Source: Ardenticatena sp. | Lineage (GTDB): Bacteria; Chloroflexota; Anaerolineae; Ardenticatenales; Ardenticatenaceae | Assembly (NCBI GenBank): GCA_015487975.1 | Contig: WFOS01000050.1 | Location: forward strand, 1 to 64,000 | Direction of reading: 5' to 3' | DNA: 64,000 bases | In this document: positions 20,301 to 30,209 of the stretch, piece after piece | Layout: each line of letters opens with the position of its first letter | Numbering within the stretch: position 1 is the first letter of the stretch | Notes under the pieces: model-generated | The model's database searches: none | What the model was told of the DNA's origin: nothing | The model's input: the letters and a program-made list of their open reading frames with translations, nothing else | Made by a program: the position numbers and the translations under genes

Positions 20301-21535
20301 TCGAGCGTTCCGTCATCCACGTCCACGCTCTGCAAAACCACTCGTTCGGCCTCTTCATCGTATTCGAGCATCAGGCAGACAGCCTCTTCCAGGCCAATAG
20401 CATAGCGCACTTTTTGCACCACTGCGGCATAAAAGACCTTCTGCGGCACGTCTTCGGCCAGCAATGCCAGCAAATGGGCGGTTGTTTCGAGGCGTCGGTG
20501 CACCAACACATGTGGGGTAATATCTTCCAGCGTCAGCAACCATAAAGGGACCAGCCAGTGTCCCAAGCGTACAATACGCACGTCGTACATGCGGCCTGCA
20601 AACGAAAGTCGTTGCTGCCCATTTGCCAAAGGTTCGCGCCATAGCTGCGCCAGTTGCGGCGCCCGCTCAGCGAGCAAATCACCGACTGCATCAGGCACCC
20701 CCAAAAACGGACGTGCTGCGGTGTTATGGGCCTGGATACGCCCATTGTCATCCACTACGATGATGGCATCGCTCAGATGCTGGGAAACGTGATGCAAGGA
20801 AATGTACTGTGCCTGCCATAGCGCGGTACGGTTGAGGTAGAGTGCCAACCCAGCGATAGCAATGATCGACGCAAAAGCCGTGGGACGGATAGCGCCGGTT
20901 TGCAAAATGTCGAGCCGCCACAACTGGAATGTCAACCAGGGAAATGTCAGCAAGAGGAAGGTCATCAATACGTCGCGTATGCGCCGACGCCGGTGCCAGA
21001 TAAACCGCACCAACCAAAGCACACCACTCAGAAACAATAAGCTTTCGAAAAATCCCAACAAAGCTCCCCACGGTGGCGCCAAAGAAGGCAGATAGATCCA
21101 ATACCCGTCTTGTTGCTTCAGAGAGAAGGTAAGCAGGGTTGGAGCAAACGTGATCAATGCGCCAAACAGCACTGCCACCCCGCCCATCACCACAGCGAAG
21201 GCCTGCTTGACGAGGCGTCGCCAGCGACCATGCATAAATTCGGTATATTGGGCGACAAATGCCAGCCATGCATAAACAAGCAAGCGCTCACCAATGTAGG
21301 CCAAATGTGCCAGAAAGAGTTTGGGAGGAGAAAGCGGCAAGAGCACGCTGAGGGCTTCACTTATGATACGAAAAGTGGTCAATCCAAGGAGCAAAGCCAC
21401 GCCATAGCGTACAGGGGCGATACTTCGCCAGACACGCACAGTTACCCATAAAAGACCGATACCAGATACAATCGATCCCCAAACGTAAAATGTGGTTATC
21501 AAACCGACTTCCCTCGATACCTGCATATCAATCAC
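17390..21535 (-). CDS. Membrane-bound multi-GAF diguanylate cyclase
   Basis: A 1381-residue signalling protein. About seven N-terminal helices (residues 1-240) look like a 7TM/histidine-kinase-type sensor. A PAS-like segment (about 255-340) and several GAF domains follow, then a C-terminal GGDEF domain (about 1205-1350). The active site is RYGGEEF, and an RxxD (RERD) sits five residues before it, so the product-inhibition I-site is intact. It should make c-di-GMP from two GTP. No kinase or EAL domain is present. The start overlaps the stop of the upstream dehydrogenase gene by 4 bp, so it is the third gene of the fni operon. Confidence 0.88.
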   Translation of the reverse strand: MIDMQVSREVGLITTFYVWGSIVSGIGLLWVTVRVWRSIAPVRYGVALLLGLTTFRIISEALSVLLPLSPPKLFLAHLAYIGERLLVYAWLAFVAQYTEFMHGRWRRLVKQAFAVVMGGVAVLFGALITFAPTLLTFSLKQQDGYWIYLPSLAPPWGALLGFFESLLFLSGVLWLVRFIWHRRRRIRDVLMTFLLLTFPWLTFQLWRLDILQTGAIRPTAFASIIAIAGLALYLNRTALWQAQYISLHHVSQHLSDAIIVVDDNGRIQAHNTAARPFLGVPDAVGDLLAERAPQLAQLWREPLANGQQRLSFAGRMYDVRIVRLGHWLVPLWLLTLEDITPHVLVHRRLETTAHLLALLAEDVPQKVFYAAVVQKVRYAIGLEEAVCLMLEYDEEAERVVLQSVDVDDGTLERWQHIFESPEETSFSFWRRVLELGKPFPIADMALVEEPWARAVQALGFSHAWLVPVRDCRIILVIVARESLMTSRDVQFVQEVGDIVRIMLQQRDVHQALERSREIAALAGQAGATFLRQPAGRWEEAVRSLLTHIQQKAGFASIYLLSFESAAPPTVRLVARASHIIFPNSEASSAPLSAYGLSEDDVERLKAGHPSMFVRGTAPPDAEVFLARKGGQLVYIVPVFVHGQLWGGLGVLERRTRTLLPEETYALHTTAALVGAAIERSEEEEARRTRMRTLQLLNSITLDTLRAPTFDEMLDRLAETVGVLFEADGAFVTLWDAEQQMPVPGAAYGPYKESYRSVRAMPGEPTITEAVLEAGTPIVIEDVLHSPLVSERLVRMFPTKTVLALPLMAEGERVGALLISYHRRQHVSEEYVALGEQVAGQVALAIKHHRLQNELAVRLKETELLREAAAMLTASLDFETTVQRILESLQTFVPYHSATVQLLKHEHGHTFFEIVGGQGWADDALVRGIRFLVPGPNPNTLVWRRKQPVRIDDVLSAGYFLPTFESQAIRSWMGVPLLFEGQLMGMITLDYKEVGFFTQEHERLVSLFAQHAAIALHNAQLHDTQQKRTRELEALHRATRLLLHSLDVQRVAETFLDICLEAVPTAEKGALMVLDESEGILRMLVCRGYRDERVRTLTLPLDAPSYAAKAVRERRGFVVEDVWADYRIRYRGHIREVGEIRSAVVVPLMSRDEILGVFALDATYPHAFTEEDLRLLETFAATAGLVIHNAQLHQQIEHTSRIDPLTGLYNRRGFFYLADHLLGRTDRMLDDTAVLLFDIDHFKQVNDTFGHDVGDEVLRELAHRAQTLLRERDVVARYGGEEFVILLTNVSPEIAMTVAERLRHRIGHVPFKTSAGRLPITVSIGVAMKPAHGGPVSLAQLITWADKALYAAKNAGRNCTFMANARADEELHLEKVIVDSPF

Positions 21536-24426
21536 ATCAGTGCCGCCGCGAGGACCTCAGCCACATGCATCGGCTGCATTCCACTTATCTCTGCAATTTG
21601 CTGGCGACACGAAACTCCCGTTACCGCGACCACATCAGCAGCGCGTACGGCTTGCGCCACCCCCATCTGTGCAATCCGACGCGATATATCGGCATGTTCC
21701 GCTTCGAAACCAAACGACCCTGCCAAACCACAGCATGTTACATCTGCCAGCTGCACATCTGCTTCTGGAATCTTTTGCAGGGCTGAAAGTGCCAGACGTG
21801 CGTCGCTTTCGGCTTTTTGATGGCAATGGACATGAAGCACAATGCGCTTAGGAAATGGGCGCAACCTTTTCCTGAGTATAGAGAGAAGATCAGTGTCATG
21901 CAAAAATTCCTCAAAAAGTCGTGCTTTTTCAAACAAACGTTGTGCGCGCTCATCGTCTGGGCAGAAATCGCGCACTTCGCTACGCAATGTCAACGAACAT
22001 GATGGCTCCAATCCAACGACAGGCATCTCTCGCGCCAGCAACGGCTCGAACGCATCCAGCAACGCGACAGCACGCGCTTTGGCCGCTGGCAAGAATCCTT
22101 TGCTCATCAGTGGACGCCCACAGCAGACATTCGGCGCAAGATGCACACGCCACCCTGCGGCTTCCAACACCTTCACAGCCGCTATGCCTTGTTGTGGATA
22201 GTTGAAATTGGTGAAGGTGTCCACGTACAACACCACTTCGCCCTGTTCCCCAGCCGCGGCGGGCGGTGTGTGGTTGGCAAACCATTCTCGGAATGTGCGA
22301 CGGTGCAAAGGCGGCAGGCGGCGCTGCGGATCGATGCCAAGGAGACCTTGCCCCCATCGCGCAAGCGGGGACCGCATCACCGCATTGACCAAGGGAGCCA
22401 GTGGTGCGCCCATCTCGTAGAGCGTGCGAATGTAGCCAAACAAGTAGTCTCGCACGGGTCGGCGATGCTGCTGATAGTAGTGGTGCAAAAACTCGTATTT
22501 GAGTTTCGCCATATCCACGCTGGACGGGCATTCACTTTTGCAGGCTTTGCATTCCAGACACAAATCCAACACATCGAAGACATCGGGATTGGCAAGCCCA
22601 CCAGGCAAACGCCCGCTTATGGCGGCGCGAAGCATGTTTGCCCGTGCGCGGGTCGTCTCTTTTTCGTCACGGGTAGCACGATACGAGGGACACATGACAC
22701 CCCCGTGCAGATTGCGGCACACGCCCATACCATTGCACTGTTCGATCGCACGGTCGAACCCCAAAAATTCGTCGAACGAGAGCATGGTCGGCGGGACCTG
22801 TGCCCGATACTCAGGGCCATAGCGCAAGTTCTGGTCCATAGGTGGAGCATCCACCACCTTGCCAGGGTTGAAGAGCCGATCGGGATCCCAGGCCGCTTTG
22901 AGTTCGCGCATGGCTTGATAGAGCCGTGGCCCAAAAACCCGTGGATTGAACTCCGAGCGAGCGAGGCCATCGCCATGCTCACCGCTCATCGCGCCACCGA
23001 ATTCCAGCGCCAGGTCTACCACCTGCTCGGCAATGCGGCGCATCATGCGCACCCCTTCGGCGCTTTTCAGGTTGATGAGCGGGCGACAGTGCAAACAGCC
23101 CGCGCTGGCATGTGCATAAAACGCAGCATCAGTGCCATTGTCACGCACAATCTGGCGGAAACGGCCGATGAAGGCGGCCAGGTGCTCTGGCGGCACGGAG
23201 ACATCTTCCACGAAGGGAATGGGCTTGTGGTCGCCCTTGATCCCCATGAGCAACCCCAGTCCCACTTTGCGCACATACCAGACCCGTGCTTGTGCCGCGG
23301 GGTCGAGGAGTTTGAGGATAGGCGCACGATACCCCCACGCCCGCATACGAGCTTCCATCTGGTCGAGCTTCGATTGCAGCTCGGCTTCGGTCTCGCCAAA
23401 AAACTCCACCAACAGCACCGATTCGGGATCGCCCTGCACCCAGTCGAGCGCCCGCGAATAGCCCGTTTGTTTGCGTGTCAGCCGCACCACATACTGGTCG
23501 ATGAGTTCGATCGCCGAGGGGGCTGTTTCGAGCAAGGGGACGACGGCTTCCAGCGAGTGGATGAAGTCATCGAATGGCAACACCGCCAGCGCCCGTTGTT
23601 TGGGGCGCGGCACCAGTTTGAGCGTGGCTTCGGTGACAAACGCGAGCGTGCCTTCGGAACCAACGAGCACCTCAGCCAGGTTGAGCCGTCCCTTCTGCAC
23701 CCCACGCCAGAGACGATCCAGGTTGTAGCCACTGGAACGCCGCCAGTGTCGCGGAAAATCGCGCTCGATATCCTCGCCATATTCGCGGGCAAGCGCCAAC
23801 ATGGCACGGTAGAGGCGCCCTTCGGGGGTCTCCTGCGCCGCGAGCACCTGCGCTTCATCCAGAGAAAGCGGAGCAAAGGCGGCCTCGGTTCCATCGGCCA
23901 GCAATGCACGCGCCGCAACGATATTGTCGGCGGTCATGCCATAGAGAATGGAATGTGCCCCAGTGGAATTGTTGCCGATGACGCCCCCCACAGTCGCACG
24001 GTCCAGGCTAGCAGGGTCGGGGCCAAACATCAGCCCATACGGTTCCAGCGCACGGTTGAGGTGTGCAATCACCATGCCTGGCTGAACACGGCACGTCCGC
24101 GCCTCGGCATCAACTTCGAGCAGCGCATGCATGTACTTCGATGTATCCACGACCACGGCCGCCCCAACTGCCTGCCCCCCCAGGCTCGTCCCGGCACCGC
24201 GGGGCAAAACAGGTACGCCATATTCGCGCGCGACGGCAATCGTCGCGGCAATGTCATCGGCATCACGGGGAATGACGACACCGTGTGGCATGATCTGGTA
24301 AATGCTGGCGTCGGTGGCATAGAGAATGCGGCTCGTCTGATCGAAACGGACTTCGCCACGCACGTATCGCTGCAATGCGTGCGTCAGGTCGGCCATCTGC
24401 TCGGCATGCACTGCCCGTTCAGTCAT
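21532..24426 (-). CDS. FAD-linked oxidase / Fe-S protein (GlcD/YdiJ-like D-2-hydroxyacid dehydrogenase)
   Basis: A 964-residue fusion. Residues about 50-270 are a PCMH-type FAD domain (GVPVLPRGAGTSLGGQAVG). The C-terminal FAD-oxidase part (to about 560) contains HASAGCLHCRPL and GGAMSGEHGDGLARSE. Next come Cys clusters for 4Fe-4S binding (CNGMGVC..MCPSY and CLECKACKSECP). Two CCG-type heterodisulfide-like motifs follow (VCCGRPLMSKG and TCCGLAGSFGFE). This layout and length match YdiJ, which oxidises D-2-hydroxyglutarate or related D-2-hydroxyacids and passes electrons to the membrane chain. The ATG at 24426 follows GGAGG; frames further upstream overlap the fni end. Substrate is not provable here. 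Confidence 0.9.
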   Translation of the reverse strand: MTERAVHAEQMADLTHALQRYVRGEVRFDQTSRILYATDASIYQIMPHGVVIPRDADDIAATIAVAREYGVPVLPRGAGTSLGGQAVGAAVVVDTSKYMHALLEVDAEARTCRVQPGMVIAHLNRALEPYGLMFGPDPASLDRATVGGVIGNNSTGAHSILYGMTADNIVAARALLADGTEAAFAPLSLDEAQVLAAQETPEGRLYRAMLALAREYGEDIERDFPRHWRRSSGYNLDRLWRGVQKGRLNLAEVLVGSEGTLAFVTEATLKLVPRPKQRALAVLPFDDFIHSLEAVVPLLETAPSAIELIDQYVVRLTRKQTGYSRALDWVQGDPESVLLVEFFGETEAELQSKLDQMEARMRAWGYRAPILKLLDPAAQARVWYVRKVGLGLLMGIKGDHKPIPFVEDVSVPPEHLAAFIGRFRQIVRDNGTDAAFYAHASAGCLHCRPLINLKSAEGVRMMRRIAEQVVDLALEFGGAMSGEHGDGLARSEFNPRVFGPRLYQAMRELKAAWDPDRLFNPGKVVDAPPMDQNLRYGPEYRAQVPPTMLSFDEFLGFDRAIEQCNGMGVCRNLHGGVMCPSYRATRDEKETTRARANMLRAAISGRLPGGLANPDVFDVLDLCLECKACKSECPSSVDMAKLKYEFLHHYYQQHRRPVRDYLFGYIRTLYEMGAPLAPLVNAVMRSPLARWGQGLLGIDPQRRLPPLHRRTFREWFANHTPPAAAGEQGEVVLYVDTFTNFNYPQQGIAAVKVLEAAGWRVHLAPNVCCGRPLMSKGFLPAAKARAVALLDAFEPLLAREMPVVGLEPSCSLTLRSEVRDFCPDDERAQRLFEKARLFEEFLHDTDLLSILRKRLRPFPKRIVLHVHCHQKAESDARLALSALQKIPEADVQLADVTCCGLAGSFGFEAEHADISRRIAQMGVAQAVRAADVVAVTGVSCRQQIAEISGMQPMHVAEVLAAALM

Positions 24427-24452
24427 GAGAGTCCTCCCAAAGCCACGTGCGT

Positions 24453-25502
24453 TCAGACAGTCACGTACTCCCACGTATCGGTGCGGCGCAAGGGCGCACG
24501 GCGCAACGCATCCAGCGAGGTTGCCCCCACACAAAACGCCGCGATGCGCAGTTCTTGGATATACGCGCTGAACGTATCGAACACGGCTTGCGTGTGGTCG
24601 GTTGCTGGTTGCAGCAATGGCGCCGCACTTCCCACCAGCGTCGCGCCCAGGCGAATGGCTTTGGCGGCATCCACACCGCTGCGGATCCCCCCGCTGGCAA
24701 AAACGAGCACATCAGAGGGCACAGCCGCCCGCACATCCATAAGCGCCAACGCCGTGGGAATCCCCCACCCGGCAAACGTGTGGGCGATATGGCGGCGCAG
24801 GGGGTCTTGCTGGCGGTAGGCTTCAACCTCACTCCAACTGGTGCCGCCGGCTCCCGCCACATCAATTGCCACAACACCACACTCGACCAGGCGCTTTGCC
24901 ACGGCGGCACTGATTCCATTGCCAACTTCCTTCACCACGATGGGCACATCCAGCTGGCGTGCCAGCGCCTCGATTTTGGCATAGAGCCCGCGCCAATCAC
25001 GGTCGCCGCCAGGCTGAACCGCCTCTTGCAGGGGGTTCAGGTGCAGGATGAGCGCGTCGGCTTCAATCATTTCAACCGCACGCCGCGCTTCATCCACCCC
25101 GTAGCCTTCGTTCAACTGGACAGCGCCAAAATTCGCCAGCAACAAAATGTCGGGGGCCACGTGCCGCACACGGTAGGTCGCGGCGAGCGCGTCATCTTCC
25201 AGCGCCGCCCGTTGAGAACCAACCCCCATGGCAATTCCCAACGCCTGTGCGGCTTCCGCCAGGTGCAGGTTGATACGCGCCGCCTCGCTGGTACCACCCG
25301 TCATACTGCTGATGAGAAACGGTGCCTGTAAGTCACGTCCCCACACATGCAGACGCAAATCCACCTCGTCCAGATGGCATTCAGGCAATGCCACATGCTC
25401 GAAGAAGAATCGCTCGAACCCTGTGGTCACACCTTTGGCACGCACATCTTTTTGCAACACAATATCAATGTGGTCTTGCTTGCGTGATTCGATCGAGGCC
25501 AT
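24453..25502 (-). CDS. fni: Type 2 isopentenyl-diphosphate delta-isomerase
   Basis: FMN- and NADPH-dependent interconversion of IPP and DMAPP, needed for isoprenoid lipids and quinones. At 349 residues it is standard length. TIM-barrel landmarks are SRKQDHI at the N-terminus, APFLISSMTGG, GSQRAALE, HLNPLQEAVQPGGD (substrate and metal site), KEVGNGIS, DVAGAGGTSW and ASGGIRSGVDAAKAI (FMN phosphate). The ATG at 25502 follows AGAGGAAAACG; an in-frame start at 25538 lacks a site and lies at the -10. It is first in an operon with the YdiJ-like dehydrogenase (26-bp gap) and a diguanylate cyclase. Confidence 0.96.
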   Translation of the reverse strand: MASIESRKQDHIDIVLQKDVRAKGVTTGFERFFFEHVALPECHLDEVDLRLHVWGRDLQAPFLISSMTGGTSEAARINLHLAEAAQALGIAMGVGSQRAALEDDALAATYRVRHVAPDILLLANFGAVQLNEGYGVDEARRAVEMIEADALILHLNPLQEAVQPGGDRDWRGLYAKIEALARQLDVPIVVKEVGNGISAAVAKRLVECGVVAIDVAGAGGTSWSEVEAYRQQDPLRRHIAHTFAGWGIPTALALMDVRAAVPSDVLVFASGGIRSGVDAAKAIRLGATLVGSAAPLLQPATDHTQAVFDTFSAYIQELRIAAFCVGATSLDALRRAPLRRTDTWEYVTV

Positions 25503-25540
25503 CGTTTTCCTCTGTATAGGCTCAGATTGGACATACATTC

Positions 25541-25568
25541 ACTATACCAACAGTAGGCCGAAAGGCAA
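25541..25568 (-). promoter_or_regulatory. Promoter of the fni operon
   Basis: On the minus strand TTGCCT (25563-25568) is followed after 16 bp by TATAGT (25541-25546). TGG directly before the -10 makes it an extended -10 promoter. Confidence 0.6.
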
Positions 25569-25596
25569 CAGAACTCAATTGCTCCCTTTTCGATTC

Positions 25597-25626
25597 TTCG
25601 CCTCGTGTCGCCCCTTGTGCTATAAT
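25597..25626 (+). promoter_or_regulatory. Promoter of gyrB
   Basis: A perfect TATAAT (25621-25626) is preceded by TGC, giving an extended -10. The -35 is weak (TTCGCC at 25597-25602, 18-bp spacer). The leader to the gyrB start is about 75 nt. Confidence 0.65.
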
Positions 25627-25681
25627 ATGGTAGATACCGGCACGTGCGCGCTCTGAAGGGCGCTTTGTGCCTGCACACTGA

Positions 25682-27619
<1,938 letters not shown>

Positions 27620-27637
27620 CCCCTTTGGGCGTGCGAT

Positions 27638-27664
27638 CCCCCCACTGTACGGTGGGGGGTTTTT
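27638..27664 (+). terminator. Terminator of gyrB
   Basis: The stem CCCCCCAC / GTGGGGGG (27638-27645 and 27652-27659) has a 6-nt loop and is followed by a T-run (27660-27664). Confidence 0.93.
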
Positions 27665-27709
27665 CTTTGCCACGCATCACACCCACACGAACAATAGACT
27701 CGCACCTTT

Positions 27710-27738
27710 TTGATAGAAGCCTGTGAACGTTTTATAAT
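27710..27738 (+). promoter_or_regulatory. Promoter of the coiled-coil protein / speA unit
   Basis: TTGATA (27710-27715) and TATAAT (27733-27738) are separated by 17 bp. It lies about 105 bp before the first start codon. Confidence 0.75.
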
Positions 27739-27843
27739 TGACATTCGCCACACTCCGGCACGGGCATCCGTACATACGGCAAACATTGCGCATTGCAGCG
27801 CCGCTTCCATCTGGCGGCGTATTTCAATAGGGGGAAACACCTC

Positions 27844-28704
27844 ATGAGCCTGAACAAGCCAGCACAACCCGTTCCCGTGCGTGCCGAACTCCAACGCCAA
27901 TTGCGGCGTGCCGTGTGGCAATACGCCTTTTTTCGCTGGGAGAACGCCGTCATTCTGGCAGGAACCCTGCTCCTGAGCGTCTTTCTCCCTCACCCGTTCA
28001 GTTTCTGGCCTGTCTGGGGATGGCCGCTCTTCGGGGCACTGGGCATGGGAACCATGATCGTTGCCAGCCTGCGCGACCGCGAAGCCAATGCCCGCCTCTT
28101 GCTCCAACTCTTCGAAGACCTTTTCGACCCCAATCGTCTGCAATCACCCGACTTGCAAGCCGCTGTGGAGAAAGCCCTTACCTATCAACGCTATATCGAA
28201 CAAGCCGCCCGTGATCCGCGCTACGCACTGGCGCAAAACGCTCTGGAAGAAACAGCCACCACCCTGGGTGACTGGCTGGCCCACATCTACCGCCTGGCGC
28301 TGCGGCTAGATGCCTATCGCCATGATGCACTCATCGCCCGCGAACGTGAATCCGTACCGCGCGAAATCGAAACACTACAAGAACGCTTGCGCACCGAGCA
28401 AGACCCCGCCATTCGGCGCGACATCGCGCGCCTGCTGGAAAGCAAGCAAGCCCAATGGCGTGCCTTGCAAGAACTCGACGCCCGCATGAAGCGTGCCGAC
28501 CTGCAAATTCAGGAAAGTTTGACAGCGCTCGCGACCGTCTACGGGCAAGCGCAACTGGTGGGGGCAAGCGAAACCGACCAGATCGAAACGGCACATCTGC
28601 GCGAGGAAATCGAAGCACAAATTCAATGGCTCGATGCGGTCAACGAGAGCCTACAAGAAATCTACCAAGAACCCGAAGTCCGAGCACATGAGGAGCATCC
28701 ATGA
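27844..28704 (+). CDS. Membrane-anchored coiled-coil protein of unknown function
   Basis: A 286-residue protein I do not recognise. Two hydrophobic helices (about 34-50 and 58-75) separate a basic, Gln/Arg-rich N-terminus from a long helical C-terminal part rich in Glu, Arg, Gln and Leu. That part has heptad-like stretches around 165-225 and 240-280 and is likely cytosolic. The ATG at 27844 follows AGGGGG. The last codons overlap the arginine decarboxylase start by 4 bp (ATGA), so the two proteins are co-translated. A structural or regulatory link to polyamine synthesis is possible but rests only on position. Confidence 0.7.
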   Translation: MSLNKPAQPVPVRAELQRQLRRAVWQYAFFRWENAVILAGTLLLSVFLPHPFSFWPVWGWPLFGALGMGTMIVASLRDREANARLLLQLFEDLFDPNRLQSPDLQAAVEKALTYQRYIEQAARDPRYALAQNALEETATTLGDWLAHIYRLALRLDAYRHDALIARERESVPREIETLQERLRTEQDPAIRRDIARLLESKQAQWRALQELDARMKRADLQIQESLTALATVYGQAQLVGASETDQIETAHLREEIEAQIQWLDAVNESLQEIYQEPEVRAHEEHP

Positions 28705-30143
28705 ACGTGATACCAATCATCGGATGGGAATCACCTGAGCCTGTTCCCGACGGCTACCGTTTCAACGACTATCTGCACGTGCGCAATGGGCATCTGTTCT
28801 ACGAAGACCTGGACCTGGCGGGGCTCTTTCTTGGGAATGGCGACAGCCCATTGGGGGTGCCGCTCGCTAGCCCGCTGGAACTGGTCTATTTGCCGAAAAT
28901 TCGCGATAAAATCCGCTCCCTGCAAGACGTTTTCGCCCAAGCCATTGTTGAACAAGAATACACTGGGCGCTTTCACTACGCCTATGCCTCGAAAGCCAAC
29001 GCTGCCGAAGAGGTCATTCGCACAACACTGGGCACAGGTATTCACCACGAAATGTCGTCCACTGTGGATGTGGACATCGTGCGCCTGATGATTCAGCGGG
29101 GCCATATCACCTCCGACCAGATGATCATCGCCAATGGCTTCAAGATGGCGGGTATGCCCTATTCACGCAATCTCATTCAGCTCAAACGCGAATACCCTGA
29201 GTACCGCATTATTCCTGTGATCGAGAACCTGGCTGAATTGCCCCCGCTCATCGAATCGGGGTTGCCATTCGAGGTGGGCTTGCGCCAGAAATCCTATGGC
29301 AAACACGCCAACGTTGCCGCCATGGATTTTGCCAATTCCCGCTTTGGGTTGACGATTGGCGAAATTTGGGATGCCGCCGAGATGATTGCGCAATCCCCCA
29401 ACCTCACCTTGCGGCTCTACCATGGCATGGTCGGCAGCCAGCTCACCGACCCAAAAGATTTTGTCGAGCGGCTTACCCCTCCACTAGAAGTGTTTGCGCA
29501 ACTGCACGAAGAATTTCCCACACTGACGATTTTCGACTTTGGCGGTGGGGTCCCTGTGGGCTTGACACTGGATTTCAACTTCGATTACTACGAATTCGCC
29601 ATTCGGCTACTGCAAGCCATTCAGGTCCTCTGCGCCCGCTACAACATCCCCGAACCCGACATCATGGGTGAAATGGGGCGCTATACCGTAGCCGAACACG
29701 GCGCGCACCTGTTCCGTGTGCTTCTGGTAAAGGATAATAACTCGCCACTCCCGTGGTACATTATCGATGGTTCGATTATGTCGTCGTTCCCCGACACCTG
29801 GGCGTTGGGGGAACACTTCATCGTCTTGCCACTCAACCATCTGGACAAACCCTTCCGCCGCGTGCAACTCGGCGGCCTGACCTGTGACAGCGACGATGTG
29901 TATCCCCCCAAGGGAAGCGAAGCCGAGCTCTGGCTTCCCTTGGAAACCGAGGATCTGTACATCGGGTTCTTCGCCGTCGGGGCGTATCAGGAAATGCTGG
30001 GGGGCGTCGGGGGAAGCAAGCATTGCGTCATTCCCGAAGCGAATGAGTTGATTGTGGATCGCAATGCCGATGGTTCGTACTCATTCGAGCTGTTTGTGGG
30101 GCAAGCTCCCGAAGATGTGCTCGACAATCTCGGCTACCACTGA
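28701..30143 (+). CDS. speA: Arginine decarboxylase (fold III, PLP)
   Basis: Converts L-arginine to agmatine, the first step of polyamine synthesis by the agmatine route. It is an alanine-racemase-fold PLP enzyme. The PLP lysine is Lys98 in YASKAN, and the substrate/PLP segments HHEMSS, VGLRQKSYGKH and GGGVP follow. The C-terminal catalytic Cys is Cys395 in LTCDSDDVYP. At 480 residues it lacks the helical-bundle insertion of the about 650-residue proteobacterial SpeA and resembles shorter homologues. A diaminopimelate or other basic amino-acid decarboxylase is less likely given the CDSDD context. Agmatine-using genes are not in the window. Confidence 0.85.
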   Translation: MNVIPIIGWESPEPVPDGYRFNDYLHVRNGHLFYEDLDLAGLFLGNGDSPLGVPLASPLELVYLPKIRDKIRSLQDVFAQAIVEQEYTGRFHYAYASKANAAEEVIRTTLGTGIHHEMSSTVDVDIVRLMIQRGHITSDQMIIANGFKMAGMPYSRNLIQLKREYPEYRIIPVIENLAELPPLIESGLPFEVGLRQKSYGKHANVAAMDFANSRFGLTIGEIWDAAEMIAQSPNLTLRLYHGMVGSQLTDPKDFVERLTPPLEVFAQLHEEFPTLTIFDFGGGVPVGLTLDFNFDYYEFAIRLLQAIQVLCARYNIPEPDIMGEMGRYTVAEHGAHLFRVLLVKDNNSPLPWYIIDGSIMSSFPDTWALGEHFIVLPLNHLDKPFRRVQLGGLTCDSDDVYPPKGSEAELWLPLETEDLYIGFFAVGAYQEMLGGVGGSKHCVIPEANELIVDRNADGSYSFELFVGQAPEDVLDNLGYH

Positions 30144-30148
30144 GATGA

Positions 30149-30185
30149 GAAGACCTGTCAGGCCACGAAGGCTCGACAGGTCTTC
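30149..30185. terminator. Bidirectional terminator hairpin
   Basis: The 11-bp stem GAAGACCTGTC / GACAGGTCTTC (30149-30159 and 30175-30185) lies in the 66-bp gap between the convergent ends of speA and the lipoprotein gene. The T-tract is weak (CTCTTGTT). Confidence 0.65.
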
Positions 30186-30209
30186 CTCTTGTTGCCTCGC
30201 CCTTCTGTG

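Noticed and set aside
22141-24819. An 892-codon open frame on the plus strand antisense to the FAD/Fe-S dehydrogenase and fni
   Set aside because: It mirrors codon-biased, GC-rich genes with clear domains on the other strand. It has no ribosome site and no recognisable domain.
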